DNA of 64,000 nucleotides from Przewalskia tangutica. Lineage: Eukaryota > Streptophyta > Magnoliopsida > Solanales > Solanaceae. Below, in pieces: positions 21,779 to 32,811 of the stretch. The position numbers and the translations under genes are program-made. Numbering within the stretch: the stretch's first letter is position 1; every line of letters begins with the position of its first letter. The DNA is taken from NCBI GenBank assembly GCA_029844215.1, contig CM056726.1, forward strand, positions 36,201,001 through 36,265,000. The letters are read 5' to 3'. Below the pieces are notes generated by a model that was given only the letters and a program-made list of their open reading frames with translations, was not told where the DNA came from and made no database searches.

Positions 21779-23215
21779 GCCTCTACGCAAGGCAACCAGG
21801 GCCCAGAGGGGTAGGGCAGCAGAGGGAGCTGCCAGTGGAACACAGAGGAGTGCGAGGGCACAGGGCCAGTCATCACCTGAGGTGGTGCTTCATTCGGGGA
21901 GTTCTGCGACGCCGCTAGCCCCAGAAGAGTTTAGAGCAACAGCAGTAGCTACAGAGACCACGATACCTGAGCCTCTAGTCCCACAGCCAGGAACATAGGA
22001 TATGGTTACGAGGAGATGGCCCAGTTACTAGCTCGGCTTGTAGCGAGGCAGGAGGATAGACGGGGGGCCGGTGGTACCGGTAATACACCCCAGAGCCGAC
22101 GGTTTGAAAATTCGGGACTTTTTGGAGTTGCATTCCACCAGAGTTCTATGGGTCGAGGACTGAGGATGATCCTCAGGAGTTTATACGACAGTTGTAGCGG
22201 ATCATGAGAGTGATCGAGGCCTCAGAGACAGAGTTGGTGGTATTAGGTTCACATCGGCTGCGTGATACTGCAGTCGACTGGTTTGATTCATGGGAACTGT
22301 CCCAGGGGAGCTTGCGCCTCCAGCTGGTTGGGACGAGTTCTCAGAGGCATTTCTTACACACTTCTTGCCCTCGCAGATGAGGATAGCTCGGGCAGATAGA
22401 TTTATGATGTTGAGGCAGAACGGGCGGACGGTTCGGGAATACAGTATGGAGTTTGACTCATTGGATCGTTATGTCCCCGCTTTAGTGGCAGACATGGAGG
22501 ATAGAGTGCACCGATAGGTCACAGGACTTGACGATTATCTAGCGAGAGTTATGCGAGTAGCTCTTCACCGTAGGCATGGACATTTCGCGTCTGAGCTTAT
22601 GCGCAGATCGAGGAACGTAGAGATCGACGGATTAACCAAGATCAGCAGAAGAGTGCCAGAACAGCAGGGTCCTTTGGTAACTTTCGGGGCGGACCTTCTC
22701 AAGGCAGATCGTTATGCGCCTCCGCCGATCTGAGTGGTCCTCCCGGACTTCGTGATGTTCGGGGTATTTAGGAGTTGGTCAGAACTCCAGGGTTTCTGGT
22801 TCACAGATTTACATAGGTTCTAGCCAGCCAGATTCAGTTTTCCCTCAGTGTTCACTATGTGGTAGACGTCATCCCGGGAAATGTCGTCTTTTTACTAATG
22901 CTTGTTTTACCAGCGGCCGTCAGAGCCATGTGAGGAGAGAATGTCCTAGTAGGAGGGATACATGTGAGATGACTTAGCCTACCAGTCGATTGCGGATTGA
23001 TGGTTCGGAGAGGAAGGGTGTTAGCCAGAGGAGGCCACCCCCACCTCGGTATGGCCGTTGTGGTAGGTGTTCTTATGGGGAGTGTCGTACTACTTCGATA
23101 GCAACAATGCTTGCGGCCAGCAGGGCCATTTTGCGAGAAATTGTCCGACCAGAGGTGGCGCGGATGTTACGACTCGACGCCGGGATCGATGGTGGTTCAT
23201 CACCTTCGTAGTTAT
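21777..23215 (+). pseudogene. Element B gag (capsid and zinc knuckles, frameshifted)
   Basis: The ATG at 21777 opens a basic, Ala-rich N-terminus (MPLRKATRAQRGRAAEG) stopped near 21998. Pieces of a plant gypsy capsid follow in alternating frames: DTAVDWFDSWE (about 22265), WDEFSEAFLTHFLPSQMR (about 22330-22385) and NGRTVREYSMEFDSLDRYVP. A knuckle CSLCGRRHPGKCR begins at about 22849 and a second, GHFARNCP-like, lies near 23125-23155, giving two or three zinc-binding motifs. The matching N-terminus in array D (MPREATAAQKGK) shows common descent. Stops and frameshifts prevent translation as given. Confidence 0.88.
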
Positions 23216-24080
23216 GCGCCCAAAGAGCGAGATTTGATTAGGACCGACAAAGGAAAGTGAGCGATGTTACAGAGATATCTTGACCCCAGAGACTTGTTTA
23301 GGTCGTTATGGTAGATACATGTGGAGTGCTATGTACGGATAGCATTGTGTTAGGTGTGGATTAGAAAACATGGGTAGTTGAAAAGGGGTAGTCTGGGGAC
23401 GAGAAAATGGTGAGCCTTAGAATTTATAACAGTTGGGACCTTGGATGCAAGGCCGTCTTGAGTGGATGATTTTACGGTTGGTCTTTGTCGAAATACTTGG
23501 TATGCGTGAAATATATTGTGGGATAAGTCCATGAGTGGTGTGAAATGGAAGTGGATAGTTGAGCTTAGAAGACCACTAAGTTCTAATGACTTGAATAAGG
23601 AGATTGTTCCGGTCCAGGAACGTGAGTTTAGTACGAAGAGGGTCGGGTTGAGGCCATATCCCGGGTCAACCCGCAGCCCGGAATGTGGTGGGATCAGTTT
23701 GAGGTGGTCCCGCTAGATGATAGGGTCACGAGGGTGTTAGGCCCAAGTTTAGGTAACCATCGTACGAGTTTGTGGATGCATTCGACCAGTAGTCGGGCCG
23801 ATGAGGTCAGCCCATCTTGTTTTTCAGTCAGGACTGCTTACTCGGCGGAGGGTTATGCGAGATGTTATGTATCAGGAAGGTTGTAAAGTCGCACGGATTC
23901 CTACTTTTATGTGACGGTGGAGCCCGGTTATGGCTATTTCTTTCTTTTTCGGAGGTTTTACCAGGCGGGGTTAGGAACTCAGGTGAGTCTCGGTATTGCA
24001 TTCACCCTCGGGCCGACGGACAAACAAGCGCGTTTATCGGACATTTGAGGATAGGTTACGAACTGTTTTTATTTCGTGGT
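23216..24080 (+). other. Element B degenerate interior without recognisable pol
   Basis: No protease, RT or RNase H motif is readable. The part at about 23640-23800 (GGGATCAGTTTGAGGTGGTCC, then GGCCCAAGTTTAG and CGAGTTTGTGGATGCATTCGACC) is clearly homologous to the non-coding tails of the D units (for example 38840-38970). B and D therefore inherited the same pol-replacing sequence. A CACCCTCGGGCCGACGGACAAA word at about 24001 begins the integrase remnant. Confidence 0.7.
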
Positions 24081-24650
24081 AGCTGTGAGGATTATTTGCC
24101 TCTTGTTGAGTGAGTATTATAATAGCTACCATTTCGATATTCGGATGGTGCCTTATGAAGCCTTGTATGGCGAAAGTGTAGGTTCGCCGATTGGTTCGAT
24201 GTTGGCAAGGTTGGATAGTTGGTCCATACTTGATTTCAGAGAATATGGATAAGGTGAAGCTTATCGAAGAGGTTATTAGCGGCTCGAGTCAGCGAAGTCG
24301 TGTGGATAATCGTCGACACTTGGAGTTCAGTTGACGGTGGGTCTTCTTGAAGGTACTACCGGAAGGTGTGACGAGATTTGGAAAGCGGAAACTTAGCGAG
24401 TACTTTGGGCCTTTTCGGTCGTTTGTAGAATAGGCGAGTTGCTTATAAGTTAGCACCGTCCGACTTGGGAGGCGACGTCCGGCCTTCCATGTTGCTATGT
24501 TTGGAAGAGTATCGGAGATCCATCCGTAGTGTTCCCGATTAATGATGACCAAGTTGGAGATAGTAACCGAGATTTTGGAAGCGAAGCAATGTGAAATGTA
24601 ATGCGATATTAGGAAGAGTTCGAGTGTTCGAGGAGGGTACGACAAGTAAG
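24000..24650 (+). pseudogene. Element B integrase remnant
   Basis: FHPRADGQ-like wording at about 24000-24022, DYLPLVE at about 24090, YNSYH, then PYEALYG (about 24150-24175) are the last part of a gypsy integrase core. KVKLIEE (about 24253) and a weak GPF-like stretch near 24410 continue into the C-terminal module. The chromodomain-like end is barely recognisable. The first catalytic block is absent, so only about the last half of integrase remains. It aligns with 2725-3300 of element A. Confidence 0.75.
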
Positions 24651-24865
24651 AAAAGAGGCGAAGATGTGTTAAGAAGATGAAAGTATCCTTTGGACCATGG
24701 GTGGAGCAAATAGTATTGTTATACGCTTTAGAGATGATTCTTCATTGGCTTGGATGTGAGTTTTTGTGCGTATGTTGTATTATGGCCATGTGTGGCATAA
24801 TTGGTTCCGTAAGTATAGTAGGGAAGACTATACCGGCACATGTATGCTTGGAGACTTAGAAGGAA

Positions 24866-24898
24866 CATTCAGGACGAATGTTTCTAAGGGGGGAAGAA
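24866..24898 (+). promoter_or_regulatory. Element B polypurine tract with stem-loop
   Basis: AAGGGGGGAAGAA-type run (24886-24898) directly before TGTTACACC, preceded by AACATTCAGGACGAATGTTT, a 7-bp inverted repeat as in A and D. Confidence 0.85.
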
Positions 24899-27800
24899 TG
24901 TTACACCCCGTAGTTCCCGGGTATTTATACAAGGACGTACGTACGAGAATACGACATTAAAGTTGGAAAGGAAGAAAGATGTGATTTTTTTCGACGGAAA
25001 AGTTTCCGGATTTTGTGAAGGAAAAAGGTTCGTTAATGGGAATTGGATTCCCAGATTTGGTATTCGTACTTTTTGGAATATTTGAGAATTATGGAATTTT
25101 ATTTCCGGAATTGGTCACGTGGGGCCCACGGGGAAATTTTACGGTTTTGTGGGGCCCACTTTATTTTCGGATTTTTGGCATTACGGATATTTTTCGGAAG
25201 ATGAAATATTTTAGACGAGTAGGGGGGCGACACGTGTCACCCCCATGTGGCCATGTTGGTAGGGTGGAGAAGACAGTGTCGTGGGCGTTGGAAGTGGACA
25301 AGTGGCTAGCCACTTGTCCCAATTTTTGTGGTGGACATGTGGTTGGTAGAATCCACACCTACATGTCCCCAATCTACACCACACACTTGCCTAGATCTTG
25401 GCCCTTGATTTCTCTATAAATACCCCCCTTAAGTGCAAGACTTTATTCATCCCACACTTGAAATATTTTCCAAGGCAAAATTCTCCCTCCCTCCTAAGGT
25501 GTTCTCGTCCAAACCCCCCTCCTTTGTGTAGAAAAATCCTTCAAGTGTTGTTATTATCCCAAATACCTTAGCCTTGTAATCCCTTGTAGTATTGCAAAGT
25601 TATCTCTATACTAAGAGCCCGGAAATACCACTTTATTCCAATAGTCACAAAGTGAAACCCTAGGAAAATCTTCATAGATGGATGAAGTGTTAAGAGAAGT
25701 TGTTTAGAAACTTCTAAGGGTTGCTTGGAGCGGGTTGGAGCGTAAGGAAGTGGAGCTAAACATTGCTCAGGATCGACTTATAAAACTTGGATAATTTTGG
25801 GCTTATCGAGGTAATGATCTTTATTCCCCTATTGTAATTGGAGATTACATGTTGTAGTAATGTATAATTGAGTATATGATTTATGGAAGGATGATTAAAA
25901 AGAATTGAACTGTATTTACATTGGGTTTGTATTCTGATGAACTTGTAGTATTATTGTGGGGCAGAATTGTACACGTCCGGTTAGACGTGTAATCCCCTCT
26001 GAGTTGTTGGCTTGGTAGCGGGCCTTGATAGTGGAGGTTATTTATGTGGTTACGGGGGGGGGGGGGGGGGAGGTGCTGCCGAATTTTCCGTAGAATATGG
26101 AACCTTGTACTTAGAAATATTCTACGAAAGGATCTAGAAGTTAATAAACGTTTTATGGCCATTATAGGTTGAAGTACTACGAGTAGCGTATTCTACTTGA
26201 AGGGTGGAAAAGGCTAGCAGGGTTATAGTACTTTGGAGCATTTTGCTAATTGTCGATAATCGTCGCGAGGTATGTGAACCTCTTCCTATCCTTTCTAGCA
26301 TGATTGTTGTGAAATATATATAGTGCGGTAGACGCACGTGTGTTTAAAGGAATTTGATTTTCCTTTTGTGTCCTTGACTTGATTCCAAAGTTAAGTGACT
26401 TGTTATGAAATAATAAGGACTTGAATTATGTTAAAAAGTTGTAAAACCTCATTCATTAGTAATGGGTGTGTGGTCTTTTAAAGAATAAAGTTATCTTGAT
26501 TTCGAAAATGAGAATAGTTGTCCTTGGTTGGTTTAAAACATAAAGTGTTATAATAACTTTATGGGAAGTTATTTATAACGACTTTATGAAAACAAAAGAA
26601 TGGTTTTATCATTGGATTTAAAATGATAACTTGACATTTTAAAAGTTGGAGGTTGGTTTCCTTAAAAGATATGATTTAAAGATTAGGAGACTGATTTTTG
26701 AAAGTAAAGAGACTTGACTTATAAACAACTTGATTTTGGGAAAGGAGAAGTAACTTGATTTAAAGGTATATGTTACTTGTTTTAAAAAGAGTAAGACACT
26801 TGGTTTAAAAAGTATATTGCTACTTGACTTTAAAAAGGAAAAAGTGTCTTTGTTTTAAAGGAAGACATGGTTTTGTCTTAAAATGGTTTAAAAAGAAAGA
26901 CATGCTTTTGTCTTAAGATTGGTTTAAAAAGAAGGTATGGAAATTGTTTTGGTTTACTTAAAAGATAGTTACTCTATTTTGATACTACGGGTATCGTGTG
27001 ACTTTTGTGTGAGTAACTTGACTATGTTGGCTTGTGATAGCCTTGTAATACTTTCTTGTTGGTTTGATAAGTAAACATGTTATAATGCTACGTGTGTTAG
27101 TGTTTTGTGACGTTTGTGTAAGGGGGTTTTCTTGTTGTGCTTATGTTGTTTAACGATAAGCAGTTATGCTGATATTATATCACTTACCCCCCCTGACTTG
27201 TTATGCCGAGGGTTAGCCGCCCCCGATGCGAGGAATACCTCATGCGGGTCCATGAGACCTATGCGAGTCTGCGGAGTTCGGGATGATCACTCGGGTGTAT
27301 TCTGCCGATCGCGAGAATACCTCATGCGGTCCACGTGTGACTATGCGGTGCGGAGTCGAGTTGATCTGAGGTTAGCTACCGTCACGAGAATACCTCATGC
27401 GGACCTAGGTGGTACATGCGGTGCGGAAGTTCGAGATTAGGCTCGCATAATGATACTATGGGCGATTAGCCTTGCTCGATCATTAGCGGCCTAGAAAAGA
27501 CCCGATTCGTTATATCTATTTTTGCTCTTGTTATGATGTGGCACTATGCGGTTAAATTGATTGTTAAATCCGTATTTGTAATTGGTTTTAAAATGTTATG
27601 ATTTTATTTGATGATTTCTGATTTCACATACTTGGTACTGTTATCGACCTCGCTTCGGGTGCGTTCATGCCGCGGTAGAGGTACACCGGTTGTCGATTCG
27701 CTCATAGGATCACAGATTCACGTTTTGGGAAGCTCCGTTTCTCGGAGGCTTATCTTTTAGTATAGTCCCCGTCGTTGTAGTACTTACATTCGGGGTATGG

Positions 27801-28063
27801 CGGGAACCTGTCCGTCGTAGTTGTGGTTACATTCTTAGAGGTGCATGTAATCTTGTTGTGGCGGGGTTTGTAAAAGGGATGTAGCTCGAGTTTAATCATT
27901 TTTATATATATGCAGAAAGGTGACCGTTTTGGTTAGCCTATTTTTCTTATTGTATATCTTGTTTCATGTGTAAGTTTTTATTTCCGCTGATTTTCTCTGA
28001 TGTTGTATCACTAGGGTGCTCGGGGTAAGGCACCAGTCACGGGCCCGGGGTCGGGTCGTGACA
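24899..28063 (+). repeat. Element B 3' LTR
   Basis: TGTTACACCCCGTAG to GGTCGTGACA, collinear with 6447-9592. It has the same G-box and TATA (25415-25422) arrangement and GAATACCTC repeats at 27210-27430. A G17 run (26054-26070) replaces a short GGGGAGAG word of the 5' copy. Confidence 0.93.
26054..26070. repeat. G17 homopolymer
   Basis: Seventeen consecutive G in the B 3' LTR. The corresponding place in the 5' LTR (about 7598) has only four G followed by AGAG. It is either a slippage expansion or a read error. Confidence 0.8.
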
Positions 28064-28068
28064 TATCA
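28064..28068. repeat. Right target duplication of element B (TATCA)
   Basis: Pairs with 6442-6446. Confidence 0.88.
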
Positions 28069-28778
28069 TGAGTGGTTAAACATTTATCTAGGGTTTAAGC
28101 CAAATTTATATATTTCGCTTAGTTTCTTGATTCGTTTGTGGTTGAAGTGTTAGCATTTTATTTATTCTAATTGAATATGTGCTTATTTTCTAATTGAGAG
28201 TTTGCACGCTCTTGGCTGTGTCCTTGCGCTCTATCTTGAGAAAGAAGAACGTATCTAGGGTTTGATTCATTTATCAGGTTGGCTAGACTGCCCAAGAAAT
28301 TAGAGTGTTGAACCAATATAGATCGCTAGGAATAGTTTATCTCGTCCAGAAGATTTGTCGGAATAAGCACCACTTCATGCTTAACGAGTAGGGATACGAG
28401 TTAAGTAAAAATATGTCTATGTCGGGAGACCGTGGCGTATGAACAAAGGTAGCTTAATAAATAGTCGTTAATAACTAATCTGCATGAATCAACGAAGGTG
28501 AATGAATGCATAGAGGCGGTGGAGCCCTAGGTTTCTCTTCTATTGATTACAATCTATCTTTACTACGCATTATTATTTGTTAGTTTATAATTCTTAGGTA
28601 TATTATTAGTCAAAATCCCTTTAAAAATATAATTAGCACAGTGTTACACATAGATAAATGAACTTAGACTTAACAGTCTAATATAATTGCTCTGTGTGGA
28701 ATTCGTTTCGGAAATACTTTCGGTAATTACTGTAACGACCGCTTTACTCTTTTACGAAGGTACGGTTGAGCCTTATCA
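28069..28778 (+). repeat. Right part of an old Tat/Athila-like LTR split by element B
   Basis: TGAGTGGTTAAACATTTATC then CTAGGGTTT, and near the end ACGACCGCTTTACTC and GAGCCTTATCA (ending 28778), resemble the wording of plant Tat/Athila-type LTR ends, which usually close in ATCA. No primer site follows, so it would be a solo or truncated LTR. Its left part should be in 6108-6446. The assignment rests on remembered style, not alignment. Confidence 0.45.
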
Positions 28779-28894
28779 ACATGTATTTTTTTTTATAAAG
28801 TTTATCTTTTAATCAATGATGACTAATTAAATATTTACTGGATATATATACGTACACATATATATATATGTTTTAAGTATCTAGACATGTTAAT
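28779..28894. other. AT-rich spacer with TA-rich tract
   Basis: Contains ATATATATACGTACACATA and further TA dinucleotides (28844-28869). No gene is seen. Confidence 0.6.
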
Positions 28895-29813
28895 TAGGGG
28901 TGTCAATGACTTTTAAAACCGATATAAGCAACCGAATCATATCATACCGAACTAATTTTATGTTTTTTGTAATAAATTAAAGTTGTAGGTTTTCATATAA
29001 AGTTATAACAATTTCGAATAATTAGGTAGGTTTTTAATTTCACAATAATAAACCGAGAAAATTCAATCGCACCGAATAATTTATATATGTAAAATATACT
29101 TTATGTAAAGTTTAACAATAATGAAATTAAAATTTACGTCTTGGGTTTGGGATGATGGAAGCAACTTAAGCCAACGGGTAATTAACACCCAAAATCCCAA
29201 CTTCGACGCCTATTATGTTTTCTCTATTAAACCTATATTAGTTCTAGCATCTCAAGTAAACATTAGGGTTTAGGGTTTAGTAACTAGTAAGCTACAATGT
29301 ATTCTGACTATTTTGAGTAGCAAACTACAAGATATTATATATCTTTCCTCTCGTATGATTTAAACTTTCATTAAATACTTAATCTTAATAGACTTAGTTC
29401 TTGAGTCCCATGTTGATTGATTTCTTTCCGCTCGTGCGATCTAAATTTTTTTGTCTTGTCTTAACTTTATTTTACACTATGATAAAACAGTAGAATGGAC
29501 CTATATTCATGTCATCTTTCATATTCTCTTGATTCATCACCTTTTAATGGTAACAATATGTAAAGAATTCATCTGAAGTCCTACAAAAGTTTGCATGGTA
29601 TCGTGTTCTAGCTTCTTATTGTAGCTTTTAAATGACGTTTTACAAAATAAATATCGAGAATTAATTACCGAATCGGATCAATACAAAAAAAAACCAAGAT
29701 AATGGAACGGTTTTGAAAAATTAAATTTTAATGATACAAGATTAAATAACCAAAAAAATCATATAATATATTTTATAAAATATCCGTTCGAACCATACCA
29801 TTGAGACGGCCTA
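28895..29813. mobile_element. Possible hAT-like non-autonomous element
   Basis: The left end TAGGGGTGTCAATG is typical of plant hAT-type ends. The right end read on the other strand is TAGGCCGTCTCAATGG, an imperfect match. Subterminal words (CCGAATCATATCATACCGAAC on the left; CGAACCATACCATTG on the right) also mirror one another. The interior is AT-rich and non-coding. No convincing 8-bp duplication was found (ATGTTAAT against TAATGCTA), so the boundaries are uncertain. Confidence 0.4.
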
Positions 29814-29822
29814 TAATGCTAG

Positions 29823-29844
29823 TTTTTTTTTTTTTTTTTTTTTT
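29823..29844 (-). repeat. T22 tract, possible poly(A) tail of a reverse-strand retroposon
   Basis: Twenty-two T followed by GACGAAGGCGATCGATC. Read on the minus strand, a non-coding sequence ends in poly(A), the look of a SINE or processed copy. I could not define its other end or A/B boxes. Confidence 0.35.
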
Positions 29845-31061
29845 GACGAAGGCGATCGATCTACTTTCTTCAAGCAGAAACCCCGAATTGTATGATAACC
29901 GCATCACCGATTAACACACTCGATGCCCACGCGTGGCGATGCGCATAATGTTAGTTATCTAGAATGACAGGTGTTTTTTCTCTTTTCTTGTGGAATAGTT
30001 GAAATTACAGTTTAATGGGACGGCGACGTTCTTCGAGTGGAAAAAAATGAGCGCTTTCGGAAACTTGGAGGGGAAGTGAAGGTTTTGTAATGTCACTTTA
30101 ATTACTTAAAAACGTAATTATCATCTTGACTTTCAATTTTATAAGGTAATCATTTTTCTTAAGAATATTTATCATAAGTTGGTGATATACGCGTCGACAA
30201 ACAGTTTGGTTATGAAAAGGTCAAAGTCAAATGCCGACGCACTCATTAGTCCAAACCCAATATAAAATATAAATTAATACCATATATTACTTGATTTTGT
30301 TGAAATTAGTAAGGACAAGAACCATCAATAAGGTGGAGTGAGAATAAAAATTGTTTGGAAGCAATGGGAATCTCGTTTGATATGAACTATATATTTTTAT
30401 ATTAGACTGTACTGTATTGCAATAAGTTGGATTGTTTTAATATATAATTGACGGTATTAGAATATTAATATATAATTGACTGTATTTTTATTTTATTTTT
30501 TAGATTTAGTATAGTTCAGGGAAGACTCATATACTAGATGAGTCTAAAAAATGACAGTTGAAGTATAATATTTTTAGAAATAATACACTGATCAGTCCCA
30601 TCAAATCAATGTATTTTTTTATTCGATGCGATCAGAATGTCTGACATATCAAACATGCCCTAGAACTGTGATTCACACTCACACATCAGCCAATAATATG
30701 TATAATAATTCAAGAGTATAAAGTCGTTCCTCAATTTATTATTTGTGTGATAATTTTAGAGACAATGCAATAAATAATAATGAAGTCTTTCCTTATCAAG
30801 AATCACCATTCACCAAGTGGGCTTCCAAGTCTAATTCTACTTGTTTTTCCCCTTTTTACTGGAAACTCTGCTAGCTAGAAAAAAAATTGGAAATTTACTC
30901 AATACCATATTCAAGTCAAATCAATCATACGTAAGGAGTACTATTTATTTATGAATAGATAGTAGTATCTTTTTACTTAATTATGATTATCTTATTAAGT
31001 TATTTAATTATAGTAAATTGATATGATTTAATATAAATATCAAATATAAATAAATTTTTAT
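29845..31061. other. AT-rich low-copy-looking intergenic DNA
   Basis: No ORF above chance and no repeat shared with the rest of the window. Contains ATATATAATTGAC words repeated at about 30440-30475. This is the most host-like part of the window. Confidence 0.6.
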
Positions 31062-31498
31062 TGTGGGAACAAAGTGTGGAAATAAAGGAAATGAGAATAA
31101 TACAACAACAACAAATTGGAAGAAAGCTGGAAATGAACAAATAAGAGGACTTGCTGCTTGACCAAATTCTTGATCTATCCTTAAAATATATTGCATCGTA
31201 TATCCTTTCAACGGTTGTAATGACAACTTATCTCCCAAGATAAAACAACAATAAAACAAATGAGCAAAGATAACTCAAGTGTTTGCTTAAGAAGAAAGAT
31301 CTTTGAGTATTTGTGATTGCAAGAGAGGAAGACAATTTCTGAGAATTGTCGAGTGTAAGGTGTGTTCTTGCAAATGTGCCCAAGGCCCCATTTTATAGTA
31401 AGAAGAAGATGGTCTTCCACATAGCCAAGTAATGGCCAATAAAGGCCATATAATGCCTTGAATGTGGAGTAATAATTGACGAATAATGGTGAATTATG
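31062..31498 (-). other. Possible minus-strand LTR or promoter fragment
   Basis: On the minus strand a TATAAAA box (31391-31397) lies in CTATAAAATGGGGCC. About 330 bp downstream the sequence ends in TTTGTTCCCACA (31062-31073), which is how some copia-type LTRs look from TATA to end. There is no matching start or target duplication, and the minus-strand ORFs over it show no known domain. Confidence 0.3.
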
Positions 31499-32164
31499 TG
31501 TCACGACGAACCTCGGGCATGGCGGTGCCCTACCTGGGCACCCTTCTACCCATTCATCCCAAGTAACCCGCGGAAGATAACGATACTCATCATCATTTTT
31601 TTACAAACAAATGCAAAGCCGGCAAGACCGCCGCTATATATATATATAAGCCAAAATGAAACTACACTGTACACGAGTCCAATCCCACATATGAATACAT
31701 ACCTCTAAGAGTTTGGACAATATACTATGACGGGACAAGGCCCCACCGTACCCATAGATGTACAAAAAAACCTGTAATGAAAAATCATTACCAAAATGAT
31801 AAACTCCAGAACAATGGAGCTATCCCAAAACTCTGAGCAAGGATCCTACACTTGCAGATCACCAAACTGCGTACCTAAACCTGCTGCGTAGGCAGCCCTC
31901 GGAGAAAGGGTCGATGCGAAAAATGTACCAAGTATGTGAAACAATAAGTACTGTAAATGAGATTATAACAGGCCAAAAAGATAACAAGAGACAAGTATAA
32001 TAATCAAATACCAGTACACTGTGCCTTTACAAAGTAAGAGTCAACTGTATCCTTTTAAAATGAGAGTAATGAAAATCAACTATACTTTTTCAAATTATGA
32101 AAGTCTGTCCATATAAACAAATATTGTCAGGGGAGTTGAACCCGAACATTATCCACAAATACAA

Positions 32165-32475
32165 ATAACAAATGTCAGCCCTTTAGTGGGGAATGGAAAT
32201 ATATATAACCGCATGAGTATTTATACTCGCATCATGGAAATATGTCCAAGGAGCATTATATAAAGGAAGCATGCCCATGAAATTTCTCCATCACGGAACA
32301 TGTCATCATGGAGAGCTAGTCCATGAAATAATATAATCACCCTGGGATTGAACCAGCATCATGGCCGCATGCCCACAAAATTCTTCCATCGTGAAAGCAT
32401 GTCCATGGAACAACATGGTGGAATCATGCCCATGGAATTCCTCCATAATGTAAGCATGTCCATGTAAATAATACA
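32165..32475 (-). repeat. CATGCCCATGGAATT-type repeats in LTR F
   Basis: Four to five imperfect units built on GCATGCCCATGGAATTCCTC with spacing of roughly 60-70 bp. They sit where the other LTRs have their GAATACCTC block, and appear to be the diverged counterpart of it. Confidence 0.6.
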
Positions 32476-32639
32476 ATAACATTGTCGGTCCTCCAGTGAG
32501 GGACGCGGTCCAAATATCAAGAACTGTACACATATAGCTATCACAAGAAACTATGTACAATTTAAATCATCTCCGACTCTCATTAGTACAAATAGAATGA
32601 ACTATCATTTTAGAAGAACTCAAGGCATTATCACATCTT

Positions 32640-32745
32640 GTAATATTAGGGAATTGAACCCAAAGTACTATGCACATCCACCGTACACACCAAGTAATAT
32701 TAGGGAATCGAACCCAAAAATACTATGTACATCAACCGTACATTC
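32640..32745 (-). repeat. Two-copy direct repeat in LTR F
   Basis: A unit of roughly 55 bp containing AATATTAGGGAAT, GAACCCAAA and CTATG-ACATC words occurs twice in a row. It is part of the LTR F interior. Confidence 0.6.
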
Positions 32746-32811
32746 CTTTCCTTTATAATAAATTCTTTGACTCTCAATGAACCAAGATAAAATAACTTTC
32801 ATTTAGACAAC

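Larger units (their letters stand above)
6447..28063 (+). mobile_element. Element B: non-autonomous chromovirus, complete, carrying two nested insertions
   Basis: Two LTRs of 3146 and 3165 bp (6447-9592, 24899-28063) flank an internal region with primer site, gag remnant, integrase scrap and PPT. Matching TATCA duplications bound the whole. Excluding the solo LTR at 9800-21773 and one copy of its duplication, the internal region is only about 3.3 kb, too short for a full gag-pol. Protease, RT and RNase H are not detectable. B would therefore depend on a partner such as A. It is the middle shell of a four-level nest: old LTR, then B, then the solo A-type LTR, then C. Confidence 0.92.

Noticed and set aside
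31008..31504. Minus-strand ORFs of 83 and 98 codons as a host gene
   Set aside because: No domain, no splice context, AT-rich chance reading; at most an untranslated LTR or promoter fragment.
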